Below are positions 44,556 to 56,100 of a DNA stretch of 64,000 bases, piece by piece. The first letter of the stretch is position 1; each line of letters begins with the position of its first letter. The stretch is from CAZSNT01 sp964607765. GTDB lineage: Bacteria; Verrucomicrobiota; Lentisphaeria; Oligosphaerales; JABHEG01. Location: positions 36,686 through 100,685 of the forward strand of contig CAZSNT010000010.1 in NCBI GenBank assembly GCA_964607765.1, written 5' to 3'. Position numbers and translations under genes: made by a program. The notes beneath the pieces were generated by a model. It searched no databases. It worked only from the letters and a program-made list of their open reading frames with translations, and was not told the DNA's origin.

Positions 44556-46427
44556 ATGTCCGGCAATCCCAAATCCGCAACCCGCAATCCCCAATCCCTC
44601 CGCGTTCTGCTTGTCGAGGACAGCGAGCACGACGCGAAGCTGCTGGTGCGTGAACTGAAGTCCGGCGGCTTCGGTGTCGCATGGGAGCGCGTCGACAGCG
44701 AAACGACGATGCGCGCGACTTTCGAGTCGTCATCGTGGGATCTGATCGTCTGCGACTACAACGTGCCCGGCTTCGGAGCACTGCCCGCTTTGGCGCTCTG
44801 CGGAGAGTTGGGGCTGCATACGCCTTTCATCGTCGTGTCCGGCGCCGTTGGTGAGGCAGCGGCCGTCGAGTGCATGCGCCGCGGCGCGCATGATTTCCTC
44901 ATGAAGGACCGCCTTGTCCGGCTGTGCGAAGCCGTGCGCCGCGAGCTTCGCGAGGCCGAGACGCGCCGCCGCAGGCGGGAGGCCGAAGACGCACTCCAGG
45001 AGAGCACACGGCGCCTTGCCACACTCATGGCCAACCTGCCCGGAATGGCTTACCGCTGCGCCAACACGCGCGACTGGCCAATGGACTTTGTGAGCGAGGG
45101 ATGCCTGGCGCTCACGGGGTATCGTGCGAATGAGCTCATGGGCCGCGATCGGCGTCTCTACGGCGACCTAATTCACCCGGATGACCGACAGATGGTCTGG
45201 GACTGTGTCCAGGATGCCGTATCACGGGGCGGACGTTTCGTCGTCGAGTACCGACTGATAGACAAGAAGGAGCAGACACGGTGGGTCTGGGAACAAGGAC
45301 AGGCCGTTGGCACGGACCGTGACAGGGCCCTGATCCTGGAGGGATTCATCACTGACATCACAGATCGCAAGAGAGCTGAACAGCAGCTTCAGGACGCGCT
45401 CGCGGAACTCCGTTCAGTACACGATAGGGTGAGCGCGGAGAATGTGCTCTTGCGCGAGAAACTGCGCATGGGAGACCGCCACGGCGACATCGTGGCTCGA
45501 AGCGATGCCATGAAGACCGTCCTCGTCCAGGCCGAACAAGTCGCGGAAACAGACTCCACGGTGCTGATTCTCGGCGAGACGGGAACGGGTAAGGAACTCC
45601 TGGCCCGGGCAATTCACGACATGAGCACGCGACGCGACAAGCCGCTCATTACCGTCAACTGCGCCACAATCCCCGCCGCCTTGGTGGAGAGCGAGCTGTT
45701 CGGTAGAGAGAAAGGCGCTTACACCGGGGCGGTGAGTCGACAGATCGGTCGTTTCGAGGCCGCTGACACAGGAACGCTGTTCCTGGACGAAGTCGGCGAA
45801 CTGCCCTTGGAGACTCAACCCAAGCTCCTGCGCGTGCTGCAGGAGGGGCGGTTTGAACGTCTGGGAAGCACCGACTCCGTCAAGGTCGATGTCCGAGTAG
45901 TCACTGCAACCAACCGGAATGTGGAGAGGGATGTCCGGGAGGGCCGCTTCAGGGAGGACCTGTTCTTCCGGCTCAACGTCTTCCCGATCACCATCCCGCC
46001 ACTGCGGGAACGCGCTGACGATGTCGAGCCGCTCGTGTGGAAATTCGTACGCGAGTTCGCCACGAGAATGGGCAAGCCCGTCGAGGCAGTCTCGCAAGCC
46101 GATATGGCCCGGCTGCGAGCGCACCCCTGGCCGGGCAACGTCCGCGAACTGCGCAACGTGGTCGAGCGAGCCATGATTGCCGCGCAAGGTCCGACACTGG
46201 GGATACGGCCCCCCCGACCAGCCGGTCACGCGGCAGGTGCATACCGCGGTCTCACTCTGGACGATGTCCAGCGACGACACATCCTCACCGTTCTCAAGCA
46301 GACGCGGTGGCGGGTCCGCGGCGACGCGGGCGCCGCTCAGATCCTCGGCCTCAAGCCCACCACCCTCGAATCGCGGATGCAGAAACTGGGCATCCGCCGC
46401 CACTCCACGCCCTCCGATATATCGTAG
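44556..46427 (+). CDS. REC-PAS-sigma54-activator (AAA+) regulator with Fis-type HTH
   Basis: 623 residues. Receiver domain (about 15-130: VLLVEDSEHDAKLL, phospho-Asp in VCDYNVPGFG, Lys in FLMKDRL), PAS (about 150-290), then the sigma54-interaction AAA+ domain with Walker A GETGTGKE, the sigma54-contact loop GAYTGA (Tyr in place of the usual Phe of GAFTGA), Walker B TLFLDEVGEL and RFREDLFFRLNVFPI. It ends with a Fis-like helix-turn-helix (GAAQILGLKPTTLESRMQKLGI). It should activate RpoN-dependent promoters on phosphorylation. The first 15 codons overlap a heptamer repeat array (44563-44597). The ATG follows AGGTGA, four bases after the preceding frame's stop. Confidence 0.93.
   Translation: MSGNPKSATRNPQSLRVLLVEDSEHDAKLLVRELKSGGFGVAWERVDSETTMRATFESSSWDLIVCDYNVPGFGALPALALCGELGLHTPFIVVSGAVGEAAAVECMRRGAHDFLMKDRLVRLCEAVRRELREAETRRRRREAEDALQESTRRLATLMANLPGMAYRCANTRDWPMDFVSEGCLALTGYRANELMGRDRRLYGDLIHPDDRQMVWDCVQDAVSRGGRFVVEYRLIDKKEQTRWVWEQGQAVGTDRDRALILEGFITDITDRKRAEQQLQDALAELRSVHDRVSAENVLLREKLRMGDRHGDIVARSDAMKTVLVQAEQVAETDSTVLILGETGTGKELLARAIHDMSTRRDKPLITVNCATIPAALVESELFGREKGAYTGAVSRQIGRFEAADTGTLFLDEVGELPLETQPKLLRVLQEGRFERLGSTDSVKVDVRVVTATNRNVERDVREGRFREDLFFRLNVFPITIPPLRERADDVEPLVWKFVREFATRMGKPVEAVSQADMARLRAHPWPGNVRELRNVVERAMIAAQGPTLGIRPPRPAGHAAGAYRGLTLDDVQRRHILTVLKQTRWRVRGDAGAAQILGLKPTTLESRMQKLGIRRHSTPSDIS
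44563..44597. repeat. GCAATCC heptamer array, five diverged copies (right arm, inside coding sequence)
   Basis: Units GCAATCC, CAAATCC, GCAACCC, GCAATCC, CCAATCC. The consensus is the reverse complement of the GATTGCG-type array at 44146-44187. It is translated as residues NPKSATRNPQS at the N-terminus of the sigma54 activator, before its receiver domain. Confidence 0.8.
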
Positions 46428-46446
46428 GCAGCACGACATATCGGAG
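46412..46446. terminator. Hairpin overlapping the stop codon of the sigma54 activator gene
   Basis: Stem CTCCGATATATCGT (46412-46425) pairs with ACGACATATCGGAG (46433-46446) with a single G-T-type mismatch and a 7-base loop. The stop codon TAG (46425-46427) lies at the top of the left arm. No T run follows, so it may stabilise the 3' end or be a binding site and not an intrinsic terminator. Confidence 0.5.
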
Positions 46447-46647
46447 CTCTCGCCTCGCGGCGCGGGTGTTGCGCCTTGGCGCGCGGCAGTCGTACGTCGC
46501 TGTCATTACGCTACTCATGGCACAGCCCAGGCGCGCGCCCCACGCTTGGCATGCTTCCTGCCAAGTAACCGGAGAATACAACCCCTGCGCATCCACGACG
46601 GCCGAAGCCGACCACCGTAGGGCCAGGAACAGCCGGAGAGACGGACG

Positions 46648-49614
46648 ATGCCTGATCAACTGCCCCCTGCCATGCCACAGCCGATCCGTGTCTTGATCGT
46701 CGAGGACAGCGAGCACGACGCCAGACTACTCGTCCGTGAGCTGACGAAAGGTGGTTTCAAAGTCGCATGGACACGCGTCGCTTCGGAGGAGCAGATGCGG
46801 TCGTCGCTCGAGTCGTCGGAGTGGGACCTTGTCATCAGCGACTACAGCATCCCCGGCTTTGGCGGCATGGAAGCCCTGTCGCTTCACCAGCAGTTGCGGC
46901 TGGACATTCCCTTCATTGTCGTGTCCGGCACGGTGGGCGAGGATGTGGCGGTCGGATGCATGCGTGAGGGCGCCCATGACTACCTCATGAAAGACCAGCT
47001 GACACGACTGTGCGAAGCGGTCCGGCGCGAGCTCCGCGAAGCCGACATGCGCCGTACACACCGCGAGGCCTCCACTGCGTTGGCACGTAGCGAGGAGCGC
47101 CTGGGCCTCGTGTGGGAGAACGTGGAAGCGGGCATCATCCTCGTCGATGCGGCTACGCGCGACGTTATCGACATCAACCCGGTTGCCGCAGCGATGATCG
47201 GCAGTCCCCGGGGCGATATCGTCGGGCGGCAGTGCCACGAGTTCATCTGCCCCGCGGAACGGTGCAAGTGCCCCGTCCTCGACCTGGGCCAAACTGTGGA
47301 CCGCTCCGAGCGGCAACTCGTACGGGTCGACGGCTCGTCGCTCCCCGTCGTGAAGTCGGTCACGCCGATTGAGCTGGACGGTCGGCAGGTCCTGCTGGAG
47401 AGCTTCGTGGACATTGCCAAGCTTCGGGAAGCGCAGAAAGCGCTGCGCGTAACGCAGTTTGTCACCGACCATGCCGTGGAAGCGGTCTACTGGATGGGCC
47501 CCGACGCACAGTTTCTGTACGTGAACGACACGGCCTGTCGGTGTCTGGGCTACTCGCGGGACGAACTGCTGACCATGACGGTGCACGACATTGACCCCAA
47601 CTTCCCGAAAGAGGCATGGCAACAGCACTGGGCAGAGCTCAGGGAGAAGGGCAGCATGGTGGTCGAGTCGGTCCACCGCGCGAAGGACGGTCGTGAGTTC
47701 CCGGTCGAGATCTCGCTCAGCTACCAGGTTTCCGAAGGCGAGGCGCGCAACTGCGCTTTTGCCCGCGACATCACCGAGCGCAGGCAGGCCGAGGCACGGC
47801 GCGCGCTGGAGGCGCGAGTACTGGAGACGCTCAACGGTTCCAACGGCTGGCAGAACCTGCTGCGTGACCTGCTGGCCGGCATCAAGGAGTTCACCGAGTT
47901 CGATGCGGTTGGCCTGCGATTGCGTGACGCGGATGATTATCCCTACTACGAGTACAACGGGTTCTCTGAAGATTTCGTGATCGGCGAGCGCTACCTGTGC
48001 GCCCGGGACGATGCCGGAGAGATCGTTCGTGATGCCTCCGGGGATCCCTGCCTGGAGTGCATGTGCGGCAACGTGATCAGAGGCCGGACCGACGCGACGC
48101 TGCCCTGTTTCACCGATGCAGGCAGTTTCTGGACGAACAGCACCTCTGCGCTGTTGGGTGAAGGCAACACCCTGAACTGTCAGGGACGGATGCGCAATGA
48201 GTGCAGTGCCGCAGGATACGAGTCAGTGACCCTCATTCCCCTCCGTTCCGGGGACGAGACGATTGGCCTGTTACAGCTCAATGACCGGCGCCCCGACCGC
48301 TTCACTCCGGACCTCATCCGATTCTTCGAGGAGATTGGCCACAGCATCGGCATCGCCTGCACGCGACGCGCCATGCATGAGGCGCTGGAGGAGAGCGAGC
48401 GACGCCTGACCACGCTGTTGGGCAACCTGCCAGGCATGGCCTACCGCTGTCTGAACGAGCCAGATCGCCCGATGGAATTCGTCAGCGGGGGCGGGATGGC
48501 CCTGACCGGGTACACGCCCGACGAGCTGACCGACACAGAGCACCCGGCTTATGGCGAACTGATCCATCCGGAGGACCGTCAACGGGTGTGGGATACCGTC
48601 CAGGATGCACTGAGCCAAGGACAGACCTTTGCCGTTGAGTATCGCCTCTCCGACCGGCAGGGAGCGGAGCGCTGGGCCTGGGAGCAAGGCCAGGCGGTCG
48701 GTGAGGACAGCGACGGCACGGTCGTCATGGAGGGAGTCATCCATGACATCACCGAACGCAAGCGGGCTGAAGAGCATCGGCGGACTGCGGAGGCCCAGCT
48801 CCGGCAGTCGCAGCGGCTCGAGTCCATCGGCACACTGGCAGGCGGCGTTGCGCACGAGATCAACAACCCGATCAATGGCATCATGAACTACGCACAGCTG
48901 ATCCGGGATGAACTTGGGCAAGAGCCGGGCGAGTTGGGCGAGTTCGCCTGTGAGATCGTCCATGAGACGGAGCGCGTCGCAGCCATCGTGAAAAGCCTGC
49001 TTCAGTTCGCGCGGCACGACAAGCGATCGCACAGTCCTGCACGGGTCTGTGACATCGTGGAAGGCACCTCGTCGCTGATCCGCACTGTCATGCGTCACGA
49101 CCAGATTACGTTGAGCATTGATGTCCCGGACAGCCTGCCTGAGATCCGCTGTCGCAGCCAGCAGATCCAACAAGTCGTGATGAACCTCCTCACCAACGCC
49201 AGAGATGCCCTGAACGACAAGTACGAGGGGTATGACGAGAACAAAGTCATCGAGGTGAAGGCACTGCTGCTGGCGCAAGGACGTCCGAAGCGCTTTCCAT
49301 GCCGCCGCCTCGCCCCAGACGCGAAGGCGAGTGACGTCAGGGAATCCCCTCCTGCGTTGCGCTCCGGGGACGCTGTCCCGCCGATGATTCGCATCACCGT
49401 TGCGGACCGCGGCACAGGCATTCCGGACCGTGTTCGTGAGCGCATGTTCGACCCCTTTTTCACGACAAAGGCACGGGACAAGGGCACGGGGCTGGGCCTG
49501 GCCATCAGCCACGGCATCGTCAAAGACCATGGCGGCGACATGAGCGTAGAGAGCAAGCCCGGCGAATACACACGCTTCCACGTGGACCTGCCCGCAGCAC
49601 AACCGTCGTCCTGA
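46648..49614 (+). CDS. REC-first multi-PAS/GAF sensor histidine kinase
   Basis: 988 residues. An N-terminal receiver (about 12-128, phospho-Asp in VISDYSIPGFGG) precedes PAS1 with a cysteine cluster (CHEFICPAERCKCPV), PAS2 (about 270-380), a GAF domain (about 385-560) rich in cysteine (DPCLECMCGNVIRGRTD and later NCQGRMRNECSAAGY), PAS3 (about 570-700), HisKA with GTLAGGVAHEINNPINGI, and HATPase with NLLTNARDAL, VADRGTGIP and GTGLGLAISHGI. No transmembrane segment is seen, so it is a cytoplasmic sensor. Its receiver and PAS3 closely resemble those of the sigma54 activator upstream, suggesting a duplicated pair that exchange signals. Start ATG follows GGAGAGA. Confidence 0.93.
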   Translation: MPDQLPPAMPQPIRVLIVEDSEHDARLLVRELTKGGFKVAWTRVASEEQMRSSLESSEWDLVISDYSIPGFGGMEALSLHQQLRLDIPFIVVSGTVGEDVAVGCMREGAHDYLMKDQLTRLCEAVRRELREADMRRTHREASTALARSEERLGLVWENVEAGIILVDAATRDVIDINPVAAAMIGSPRGDIVGRQCHEFICPAERCKCPVLDLGQTVDRSERQLVRVDGSSLPVVKSVTPIELDGRQVLLESFVDIAKLREAQKALRVTQFVTDHAVEAVYWMGPDAQFLYVNDTACRCLGYSRDELLTMTVHDIDPNFPKEAWQQHWAELREKGSMVVESVHRAKDGREFPVEISLSYQVSEGEARNCAFARDITERRQAEARRALEARVLETLNGSNGWQNLLRDLLAGIKEFTEFDAVGLRLRDADDYPYYEYNGFSEDFVIGERYLCARDDAGEIVRDASGDPCLECMCGNVIRGRTDATLPCFTDAGSFWTNSTSALLGEGNTLNCQGRMRNECSAAGYESVTLIPLRSGDETIGLLQLNDRRPDRFTPDLIRFFEEIGHSIGIACTRRAMHEALEESERRLTTLLGNLPGMAYRCLNEPDRPMEFVSGGGMALTGYTPDELTDTEHPAYGELIHPEDRQRVWDTVQDALSQGQTFAVEYRLSDRQGAERWAWEQGQAVGEDSDGTVVMEGVIHDITERKRAEEHRRTAEAQLRQSQRLESIGTLAGGVAHEINNPINGIMNYAQLIRDELGQEPGELGEFACEIVHETERVAAIVKSLLQFARHDKRSHSPARVCDIVEGTSSLIRTVMRHDQITLSIDVPDSLPEIRCRSQQIQQVVMNLLTNARDALNDKYEGYDENKVIEVKALLLAQGRPKRFPCRRLAPDAKASDVRESPPALRSGDAVPPMIRITVADRGTGIPDRVRERMFDPFFTTKARDKGTGLGLAISHGIVKDHGGDMSVESKPGEYTRFHVDLPAAQPSS

Positions 49615-49617
49615 GCC

Positions 49618-50106
49618 ACCACTCCATCCCGCGATAAGCTGAAGGGGGGGCGAGGTCAAGGCCTAGCGGTTTGTAATGGTCCCGAGCTCAAAGTGCGAAT
49701 CGCAAGGCTGACCCCGCCGAGCCTTGGGAGGGTGACTTCGTGACCCCATGACTCTGTGACGCCGGGAACAGGCCCAATCCGGGCGTCACCCACGTCATCG
49801 TGGCACGCCGGGCGTCATGAAGTCACCGAGTCATGAAGTCAGCTGGACCGCCCCGTCCGCCAGAGGTAAAGAGGACGAGACACCGTTGTCCCCGTGGCGG
49901 GCCCCCAGACGACATCGCGGTGCCTGACAGAGCGGCTGTTACTGGCCCAGATGCAGACAGAGCCAGAACGTCGGGCAAGTCTCATGGCTTCCAGGATAGT
50001 CACTTTCGCAGTGCCGGCAGGTCAGCCCTGCGCAAAGCCATTTTCCGCGCAACGCTCGATTGTCAACTGCGGTCACGCTGTGCCCGAGGCGACCGCAACT
50101 GCGGCA
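49618..50106. other. Convergent intergenic region
   Basis: About 490 bases between the ends of the plus-strand kinase and the minus-strand giant gene. It holds a stem AAGGCT / AGCCTT (49705-49726) and a long inverted repeat built of 8-base units at 49733-49841 (listed separately). The rest shows no convincing gene or RNA. Confidence 0.6.
49733..49841. repeat. Long imperfect inverted repeat built from TGAC-octamers
   Basis: The left arm 49733-49763 reads as four TGACNNNN units (last one cut to seven bases). The right arm 49811-49841 is its reverse complement at 24 of 31 positions. A nested stem GGGCGTC with GGCACGCC-like sequence lies near the tip. It is between convergent genes and may end both transcripts. 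Confidence 0.7.
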
Positions 50107-53100
50107 TCACTGCTGGTCAGGACCATCGACGAGCAAGGCGCGGCGGGCGGCTGGTGTCCAGGCCTGCTCGAGGATAAACGCGGCACGTCCGTTGCGGAGC
50201 GCGTCTGCGTCGGTTGCTTCCTGCCAACCGGCCAAATTCAGATGTTCGTCGAGGAAGTGCGGCGGTGCCGGCCCGAACCGGCGCGCATCGAGGCAGTACA
50301 TCAGGAGCGGGAGCGTGCGAGGCCCCAGGCTGCGGAACTCCTCGAAGGCCTCTTGCCACATAAGGTTGTCGTTGTAGTTGAGCACGTCGCAGATTTCGAG
50401 CAGATCACTGCGCAGTTCCTCATCGTGCTCCCAGCCGGTCTTCTCGATGATGAGAGCAACACCACGGTCGCCGGCGGACCTGAGTGCGTGCATGCGCTCC
50501 CAAGCCTTGGCCGCATCCCGCTCACCCAGCCCTTCCCACGCTTTCAGAAGATCAGCGTCAGTCACTTCCGCGGAGGCCGGAGCTTCGGTCAGGAGCTGGA
50601 TGCCTACGTTGTCCAGACACCAGGCTTCGTCTTCCGGGACGCCCAGATTCAGCCCGGCGAAGAACAGTGTCAGGTCCGGCTCGACGTGCGGAAAGGTGAA
50701 GACCATAGGGTAGTAGGCGTTGCGGGTCCAGGGCTTGTCCCACGTGCGCAGTTCGGTGTCGAACTTGACGGCACCGGCGTTGCTGCGCACCGCCCCCAGG
50801 CGGAAGGGGAACGGATGGGACTGGCTGCCCGACCACGTGCAGAAGCTGTTGAACAGCAACCGAGGGCCGTTGGCGACGCGGATCGCCATGACGTCGGGCC
50901 CCCTGCCCTTCTGATTGCCGTCCCAGCTGCGGAGCAGGAACAGTTCGCAGTAGAGGCGGATGTGGGTGTGTGCCGGGAGCTCGGCCAGGCCGAGAGCCAC
51001 TTGGTCCGGCCCGCCGAATTGCCCCAGCATGCGACGTTTCTCACCCTCCACCTCCAGCTCGTAGACCTGTTCAGTGGACCAGCCCGGGGCCGCATCCTCG
51101 CCCTCGAAGTCGCACCAGTAGAGCGCCTGTTTCGGATCGAAGTCCTCACCGAGCTTCGGGACGGCGATGTCGGGAACGGAGGACGAAGCCACGTCTGAGT
51201 CTGGGCCTTTGACGATGACTTTCACATCCTGGTCGCCGCCCTGGACACGGGCATAGCCGCGGCGGGACGGGCCTGCCCGGGACGACGCGTGCACCACGGC
51301 TGAGCCAGCGCAGACCGGAGCGAGGACAAATCGACCATCTGCTCCTGTCCGTACTCCCCGTGTGGGCGGCTGCCCCTGGCCCGCCAGATAAACCCATGCT
51401 TCCGGTACAGGCTTCTCATCCACCCCGAGTACGATTCCGGCAATGGTCTGGTCCGCAGGGCGAAGGATGAAAGGCTCCAGCTCAGTTTCCACGGGCTCAT
51501 TCGACGGCGGCGGCGTCTGCAGCTGTGTTTTGGCCGTACCGAAACCGTCAGCCCCTATGATGACGGTAGTCACCATGCCGCGAGGCACGGCGCTGATGAC
51601 AAGCGAGTCGCCCCCTGCCGCGGGAGCATCGTGCAACATGGGATAGGCGTTTTGCTCTGACTCCTTTCTGACACTGACGTAAACAAGGACCTTGGGGATC
51701 GGGGTTCCGTCCGGGGTATGCACGGTCCCGCGGAGAGCGGCGCCGGGACGCAAGGTCAGCTCAGCTTCAGTCTGGGATTCAGGCCAGGGCTCCAGAGCCA
51801 CCAGGTTCCTCTCCAAGTGCCGCGCGCTAAAGATCAGTCTGGGCAGGCGGCTTCCGAAGCGGCTCCGGGACCACTGCAGTCGGAAACTGCCATCATCTGC
51901 CGACTGCACGGGCGGTTGCTCATCCGTGGCCGGTCTGAGTATGACTTCTGCACCTTCGACCGGAGCGCCATCGGCATCGACCAGTCTACCGGTCACCGTG
52001 CGAAGGGACTCCAGGACCAGCCTGACAGGCGACTGCGCAGTGGCGACCTCCTGCCGATGGCTGGCATGGAGGCCCTCCCGGCTGTACCGCAGGTAGACTT
52101 TCAGAGGGCCGCGGCAAATGCCCTCAAGCGTGAACTTCCCGTCCCGGTCCGTCTTGGTCGAACGGCTGGACTGGCCGGGGCCCGACACGGAGACGGTGGC
52201 TCCGTTCAGCTGCGTGCCAGCGGCGTCGACCACTGTCCCCCGGAGGGTCGCGTCTGCTTTGCGCAGCACCATGTCGGGCAGTTGTGCCGTTAGCGAGGTC
52301 GGTCCGTCGGTCTCTGCCTGGGGGGCGGCCTCCTGCTCCACGCGGCCGTATCCGGGCTGATCCACCCACACTTTCAGAGCGATGGCCGGAGGGAGCGCTG
52401 TGAAACGGCAGGAGCCATCGGCTGATGAAGTCACCCGATCCAGAGACGTCGTCGTGCTTGGACCAAGAGCTCCCTGCACGAACGCTCGTGCTTCCGGAAT
52501 GCCCTTGCCCTCCTCATCCGTGACCCGGAACGTGATGCTGCGTCCGGACTCCATGGGGATGACCGGCGCCTTGACCTTCTCATTCCACGGCAGTATCGCG
52601 AACAGATTCTGCCCTTCGTGCCGCGCAACCAGCGTCATCTTCGGCACGCCGTTGCGGAACCTCTCGGCCGACCAGAAAAGGACGAACTTCCCAGCGACAT
52701 CAGTTCTCGTCGGCGCTGTGAGGTGTGAGATCGGCAGCAGGGCGACGGCTGCCCCGGCGACTGGCGAGCCGTCGGCCGTCCTGACGTGGCCGACAAGCTG
52801 GTGCAGCGACTCAAGGACAACGCGCACCGGCTTCTCCCCGGTCCTGGTTTGCAGTGAGACGGACGTATGAACGCCGTGCCGGTTGTAGTAAGCCTGTACC
52901 GTGACCGGACCTTCACAGAGCTGAGTCAGGACAAATGACCCATTGGCGGCGCTCTCCACGCTCCGCCCGGGCTGCCCCTCCCCGCGGGAGCTGACCCGAG
53001 CCCCCCCGACCGGAACACCTTCCGCATCGACGACAGTGCCCGCCAGTTTGGCTGTGGTTCTTCTGAGGACAATGTCGGGCAACGCAGTTGGGCCTTCGCG

Positions 53101-56100
53101 CGCGTCATCTGCAGAGCTGATTGCGGGCAGACGGAGCTTACGCTGAACGAGCGCACACCCCGACTTGGCTACACTGAGCGACAGATCACAAGCGCGCGGC
53201 AATCCTCTGCACGTCCATGTTGTCCCGTCTGGTGCCGCCGCACACGGGAAGGGCGTGCCGCGATTCTTGACCAGTTGAGCTGACAACAGAATACCGGGGG
53301 CGTCGATGGGGTTGCCGGCAGTATCGATGACCTTGAACGTCAGCGTGCCGGCCGGCCCTACCACGATCGTGGGCTCTTTCGTGTCCGTTGACCACGGCAG
53401 CATTCCGAACAGATTGCGTTCGTCATGTCGCGCTACGAACGTCGTGCCCGTCAAGCCCTTGGGGTGTCTCTCAGCCGACCAGTGGAAGACGAACTCGCCC
53501 TTGCTGTCAGCCTCTACCGGCGACGTGAGACGCGTGATCGGCATGAGGGCGACAGCTGCCCCGGCGACTGCCGAGCCATCGGCTGTCCTGACGCAGCCGG
53601 TGATTCTGCGCAGCGACTTGAGAACGGCGCGCACCGGCTTCCCACCCGCTGTGGTCTCGAGGGACACGGACGTCTGGGCGCCAGGCCGGTTGTAGAGGAC
53701 CTGTATCTTGATCGGGCCTTCGCAGGTCCCAGTCAGCACGAATGAGCCGTCGGCCTTACTCTCTGTGGCCGTCCCGGCCCCCTCGCCCATCCACAAGATC
53801 TGAGCTCCCCGTACCGGAACGCCCTCGGCATCGACGACGGTCCCGGTCACTTTGCCCGTGGCCGACCGCAGGACAATGTCGGGCAGCACGGTTACGTCCT
53901 GCTTAGCGTCGTCGCCAGGGCTGGCCCAGGGCAGACGGAGTTCACGAGTGACCTGCGCACGTCCTATCTTGGACACGTTCAGCGCCAGGTCACGGGCACG
54001 CGGCACAGCCCTGCACGTGTGTGTAACGCCGTCTGCTGCAACCGCAGACGGCAACGTCGTGCGTTTGTAGGGGAGCAGTTCGGCTGAAAGCCAGATGCTG
54101 GGCGTGTCGATGGGGCTGCCGGCAGCATCAACTACCTTGAAGGTCAGCGTGCCGGCCGGTTTCAGCACGATCGTGGCGTGCCTCATTCCCTCTGTCCACG
54201 GCAACGTCCCGAACTGACTGGTCTGTCCATGCCGTGCTGCCAGGGACATCTGCTGCGGCCTCGTCCCGCGCTGCTGTTTGGCCCAGGGCAGACGGAATGT
54301 CCCGTCGGCCCCGGTCTTGACTGCACGGCTGAACTTCATGCTCGGAATCAGGGCCACTTCGGCCCCGACGAGCGGCGTTCGCTTGGCATCGACTACGCGG
54401 CCACTGACGTACCGCAGGCCCTCCAGAACAAGGCGTACCGGGCTGTCCGCGGTGTTCAGCTTGTGAGTGGCGCGGACGCTCGCGTCGCCTTCGTGGTAGT
54501 AAAGCATGATGTCGACGGTGCCGCCGGACAGGCGGGGCAGCGTGAATTTGCCGTCACTGTCCGTCTTGGTGCTGCGGCTCGGCTGTCCTGCGCCGTGGGT
54601 ATTGACCCGAACGCCCTCAAAGGGCTGGCCACCCGCATCAACCACAATCCCCGAGAGCTCGGCATCCACGGCCCTGAGGACGATATCAGGCATGACAACC
54701 ACGGCCGGATCACTCGCCTGGATCGTGTGCGTCACGTTGGCGGGCCCGTACTTCTTCGAGGTTACCCGGACAGTGAGCTCGCGCTCGCGCGGCACGGCCC
54801 GGAACGTGCAGGAACCGTTGTCCCCTGTCGACACGCCAGCCGACAGGGCGTGTCGGTGGCTGTCGAGGCGAACGGACAGATGGACTTCCGCCTCGGACAC
54901 CGGCTCGCCCTTCTCGGTCACCACCTTCACAGTCAGAACGGCGCCGGGGCTGAGCGTCAGAGTACTGCTCTCGGATGCCTGCTCGAAGGAGACCAGGGCG
55001 ACCAGATCCCTCTGGTCGTGACGGGCCCCAAGCGTTCTCTGCCGTCCGAAGCCGGAGTGCCGTTTTGACCAGCGCAATTGGAACGCGCCGTCTGTGCCGG
55101 ACAGCGCCCCGCCATCGCTCGACATCCCCGGCGACATCAAGACCCGAGCGCCGGCGACAGCGTTGCCCGCGGCATCGACGACACAGCCGTGGAATGTTGC
55201 GAGCGAGCGCAGCTCAACGCGAATGTCGCCGGCCGCGGTATTCGCTTTGACCGATGTGCTCGCGTAGACACCGTCGCGACTGTAGTTGGCGCCAATCGCC
55301 AAAGCTCCGCCGCACAGCCCTTCAAACGCAAAACGCCCGTCAGCATCGCTTGTCGCGGTCGAATACGGCTGGCCATCTCCGGAGACGCTCACGCGGACGC
55401 CTGCAACAGGAACGCCCTCCGCATCCACGACTGTGCCCGTTACCTTCTGATCGGCACGGCGCAGGGCAATCGGGGGGAAGGTGAACGTCTCGGCGTCGGC
55501 GTCGGTAAATGTGTGTTCCCACTTGCGGCGTTCGTAGCGTTTGCTGTCGACGCTGAAACTGACCCGGATGTTCCTTGGCAGCCGTTTGATGCTGAAGGTG
55601 CCGTCGCGACGGCTGCGCGGGTAGGCGGAACCGACCGCCGTCTCCGTGCCGCCCGAAGTGGGCCTGAGAAGGTACCGGAGGACGACGTGCTGAATCGGGT
55701 TGCCCGCCACGTCCGTGAAGGTACCGTCCACCTCGATCGTGGGCGTCATGGTGACCTGGACCGCTGTGGCGTCGCTGGCACTGTCCGCCACACCGAACAG
55801 GCGGGCTTCGGTGTGCGTGGCCAGGATGCTGAGCGATTTCGGGCGCGATCCGTGGCGGGGGTTCCAGGACACTCGCGTCCGTCCTTCGGCATCGGTGGGT
55901 TCGGCCCGGCCAGCCGCGTATCCGGCGACTCTGAGCTTGACCCCCTCGACCGGCTTCGCTTCGCTGTCCCGTGCAACCACGTCGATGATCGGCAGAGCCG
56001 GGAACTCGAACACGATGTCCGTGGCCCCCGCTTCCGTCTCGACGCTCTTGCTGCGGTGCCCTCTGGTGTTGGCCGACGCGTGCAGCGTCACAGCGCCCGG

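Noticed and set aside
44146..44597. Diversity-generating retroelement, suggested by a four-helix-bundle (Avd-like) protein near repeats
   Set aside because: No reverse transcriptase, template/variable repeat pair or C-type lectin target is present.
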